64,000 nt of DNA from Smallanthus sonchifolius (lineage: Eukaryota; Streptophyta; Magnoliopsida; Asterales; Asteraceae): NCBI GenBank assembly GCA_023525975.1, contig JAKNSE010000032.1, positions 310,001-374,000 on the forward strand. The letters are read 5' to 3'. Positions within the stretch are counted from its first letter, which is position 1. Each line of letters opens with the position of its first letter. Under the pieces are notes generated by a model. It was given only the letters and a program-made list of their open reading frames with translations, did not search any database and was not told the origin of the DNA. Both the position numbers and the translations under genes were made by a program. Positions 61,011 through 64,000 of the stretch are shown here, piece after piece.

Positions 61011-61905
61011 GGATAAATTAACTGATTTTGGTTTCATCCCACCGTCAAAACCCATGTTCTTTTAATCTAAGCCGTCTTAATTCAAACCATCACTTTTAAG
61101 CGGTTGGTTCCTCCCACGTCGCCTGCCTTCATCTTCCAAATTGAAACCGTCTTCCTTTACATCTTCTTGAAACCCTATCGAATCCCCTCTTCTTCGTCAC
61201 TTCCCTCATCCTCCTCCACGCACCATTTATTATTATTGTTTTGTTTTTTTCTTGCAAACTGCCATCGCCATCATCATCTCCAAAATACCAATGAACAAAC
61301 AGGCCGAAAGCATCAATTCAACGCAGAGAGAGAACCAAACCATTGTGTTTCGAACCCTCTTGAATTTCTCTTACGGTCCTTGAATTTTTGGTATATATTC
61401 GAAGCTCTTGAGCATTTGCTTCGGTATTGTGAATTTTGGGTCTCGGTCTTCTAGGTTTCGGGTAACTCAGGTGTCAGTCTTGTAGCCATTGATCGATTTG
61501 AAGTAGCGACTGATTTCATAATCCTCAATTAATTGAATGAGCTTCACTTATTCCATAATCATTCCTCTATCACTGATTCCATCATCACCATCATCTCTGT
61601 TTTATAGCGACAAAATTCACCAGATTCATCTCGGTTTAGCAGGACACAAGCTACAATTCAGGTAATTTTTTTGGATTTGATGTGGAATTCAATCAGTTGT
61701 AATGAAATTTGTTTTGTTCTTTTCATTTTGGGCCTAATTGGCCAACAAAATGATATATTTTTTATTGATTCACTTACGCACTCCAAGTGTATGGCAAAAT
61801 GCCTTAATGAACACTGAAGTTGTAATCACTATATGTTAATTTTAATTCTTACGCATAGAATTTTTGAGATTATTAAATTTTTTAGATGATATTTTTTTGT
61901 TGCAG
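61011..61905. other. Region where the 5' half of the KONJAC-like gene would be expected
   Basis: No exon encoding the N-terminal nucleotidyltransferase signature can be found. The sequence looks like 5' leader or repeat material. A 116-codon ORF at 61104-61454 has no recognisable domain. The two GT/AG-like sites near 61661 (CAG followed by GTAATT) could be remnants of a leader intron. Confidence 0.4.
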
Positions 61906-63511
61906 TCACCTATCTTTTTGTTGAACTGTGATGTATGCTGCAGCTTTTCTCTACCAGAAATGCTTACCAAGTCATACAATTTTTCAAAATGATAATATGC
62001 AGCATGGGCCATTCATTCATGTAATTGTGTTCTCTTGTAGATGCCCATAGAAGGTACGGTGGGATGGGGACATTGTTAGTTATAAAGGTGTGCATTTTGC
62101 TGTAAATCTTTTTCTGTATCTCGATAAAACTGTAAATTTTAAGATTGAATTCGGTTGTTGTAAAACTTTCTGAGCAGGTTTCTGCTGAGTCTGCTAGCGA
62201 GTTTGGTGAATTAGTTGCTGATCCAGTTACCAAAGAACTTTTGCATTACACAGAGAAACCCGAGACTTTTGTAAGAATTATCTTTGTAGATTGTCAATTT
62301 CATTGAAGTAAGTGTCTCTGTTGCATTTCTATATCGTTCTTCTCATGGATTTCAGGTAAGTGATTTAATAAGCTGTGGTGTTTACATATTCACACCATAA
62401 TATTTCATGTGTTTCAAGATATATGAACTCGTCGTGAAGACAGAGGTCAGCTTTTTTACTCATTGTTCTTTTAACAAGAAATACAAGTAATGTATCATTG
62501 TTGTTCATAGACTTAAATAGAGACATAATTATGTCACATGTGAGTGAGAATACCAGTTACAGCTTACAATATTTGTGTTCTGTTGCAACTAACCTTGACA
62601 CTTTATCCAGTTTTGAGGCCCTTTGGTTGGCAACCCAGTAAGATCTCAGTGTTATATTTTCATATGTTACATTAGAAGATTACACGCCCCTGTGAATTCT
62701 ATACCATTTTAGTTTCTTTTAACAGGACGCACACTAAGGATTTTATTAGATTGGATCAAGGTATATTGTCACCTTTTGCTGGAAAGAAGCAATTATACAG
62801 TTACGTGACAATGAATTTCTGGGAACAGATTAAAACTCCAGCGTATGGCAATTCTGCAATTGTATATTACTTTATGCTTTATTTATACATTTTTTTCCAA
62901 ACCCTTTAATATTTTAGGATGTCATTGAAATGCTCTGCTTTGTATCTTGCCCAATTTTGACACAAATCTCCTACTCTCCTGGCTTATGGTGATGGGACAA
63001 AAAATCCAACGGTTGTTGGTGACGTTTGTATCCATCCATCAGCAAAAATACATCCAACTGCAAAGGTCAACAACCATTCACATATCAATTTTTTTTTTCA
63101 TTTTTCTGAATCTATTTTTAATTTGTATCCCATCTTCATCACAACAGATTGGTCCAAATGTTTCCATTTCTGCAAATGTACGAGTTGGTGCATGCGTAAC
63201 ACTCATGCATTGTATCATCTTAGATGATTCTGAAATACAGGTAAATGACTGAATAATGTTGTTTTATAAACTTATGACTGTCTCATCTAAAACTAACAGC
63301 TTTTAGTTTTGTATCCATTTTAAAAAAGGAAAATGCATTTATTAGTTATGCAATCGTAGGTTGGAAGTCGTCTTTAGGGAAATGGGCTCGTGTTGAGGCA
63401 AGTTCTGAATTGTGTTCTACCCTATGTTTTTCAATTTGTATTGACTTTAAAATCATCGACTTGCTCAGGGTGAAGGAGATTACAAAACAAAACTAGGAAT
63501 CACCATCCTTG
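61906..63511 (+). pseudogene. KJC: KONJAC/GMPPA-like sugar nucleotidyltransferase relic, 5'-truncated
   Basis: Ten exon-like blocks with mostly usable GT/AG borders: 61906-61966 (FLLNCDVCCSF), 62041-62087 (AHRRYGGMGTLLVIK), 62178-62270 (FGELVADPVTKELLHYTEKP), 62356-62445, about 62590-62637 (SSFEAL), 62726-62842 (FIRLDQGILSPFAGKKQLYS, FWEQIKTP), 62918-63065, 63148-63240 (IGPNVSISANVRVGA), 63329-63397 (IVGWKSSLGKWARV), 63469-63511. The last three begin the left-handed beta-helix part. Plant KONJAC proteins resemble GDP-mannose pyrophosphorylase and boost its activity. Stops at 62398-62400 and 62958-62960, a frameshift in block 4, a lost donor after block 1 and a GC donor after block 9 mark decay. 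The gene would continue past 64000. Confidence 0.82.
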
Positions 63512-64000
63512 GTATGTACCTTACTTCCTTTGAGCCCATGATATTTGAATATCACTAGGGATGGCAAAATGGATGGGCTGGGTCGGGCCGGCTCACAAAC
63601 AACTTTCATTTTTTCTTTTATAATTAATCATGTGCTAATAATAAGAAAACTATATTATTTAAATAATAATAATTTCTTTTACAATGCGCCATAGGAACAT
63701 AATTCAACCTGATTCCTTATGTGTTAATTCATTTAGGTTAACACGATGGACCCGTTAGAGATAAAACATAACCGAAAATAACCCATTTATAGCCTTTTAG
63801 GTTAAAGCTTGTGTTTGTTGGTTGCAGGTTACTTGAGGTTTTATGTTTCTTTAAACTTCATAATTGCATGTTACTTATGTTTCTTTTTGCCTGTTAATAT
63901 AGAACTTTTGGTGTTTTGCATATGAATTCTTTTCATTAGTGTATGTTTCCTTATCACATGCACCTCATATTGGTTGTGACATGGCTCCGTTGTTGATTCT
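63512..64000. other. Last intron or flank of the KONJAC-like relic
   Basis: AT-rich. GGGATGGCAAAATGGATGGGCTGGGTCGGGCC near 63560 resembles the start of a MITE or other repeat. No exon recognised before the window ends. Confidence 0.45.

Noticed and set aside
61104..61454. 116-codon ORF upstream of the KONJAC-like relic
   Set aside because: It contains none of the nucleotidyltransferase N-terminal motifs and looks like leader or repeat sequence.
1..64000. CRISPR arrays, bacterial operons or ribosome binding sites
   Set aside because: Tandem repeats seen here (206 bp, 198 bp, 57 bp, 15 bp) have no CRISPR spacing, and the genome context is clearly a plant nucleus.

Overview
This is plant nuclear DNA, most likely from a eudicot and tentatively from the Asteraceae. 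The evidence is AT-rich intergenic sequence, split genes, and a dense mix of plant transposons: CACTA, hAT, Mutator-like, Harbinger, Helitron, LINE, SINE, and copia and gypsy LTR elements. I found no intact, obviously functional host gene. The host-gene content is two broken copies of an L-type lectin receptor kinase (2137-4127 and 21943-24008, same strand), a 5'-truncated and mutated relic of a KONJAC/GMPPA-type sugar nucleotidyltransferase-like gene at the right end (61906-63511), and a small piece of what looks like replication factor C subunit 1 captured inside a transposon (about 50720-50880).

Layout. 1-5100: AT-rich sequence, a 206-bp tandem duplication, kinase copy 1 and a CACTA-type foldback element. 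5465-13612: a gypsy LTR relic holding a 7.1-kb LTR element without coding capacity, which itself holds a hAT element and a 2.8-kb solo LTR. 13613-17225: a diverged triplicated repeat split by a Harbinger element carrying only ORF1, then a SINE with two tRNA-like heads. 17362-20150: a decayed LINE. 20605-25190: a Helitron split by a Mutator-type MITE, kinase copy 2 and a hAT MITE. 25190-30640: mostly relics. 30650-37660: a copia pol relic split by a non-coding LTR element and an abutting hAT MITE. 37884-47206: a small solo LTR split by a 9-kb gypsy-like element whose only ORF is short and encodes a coiled coil plus a membrane segment. 48650-51390: a copia gag region with an in-frame 198-bp triplication, split by a Pack-MULE-like element. 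51640-61010: a LINE split by a 7.3-kb CACTA element with decayed TNP2-like and Ptta/TnpA-like genes. 61906-64000: the KONJAC-like relic.

Most element boundaries rest on exact target-site duplications (TSDs) read directly from the sequence, so the order of insertion can be worked out. The window is best read as a retrotransposon-rich graveyard around a duplicated and decaying lectin-receptor-kinase locus. Family assignments come from recognisable protein motifs; no database search was possible.
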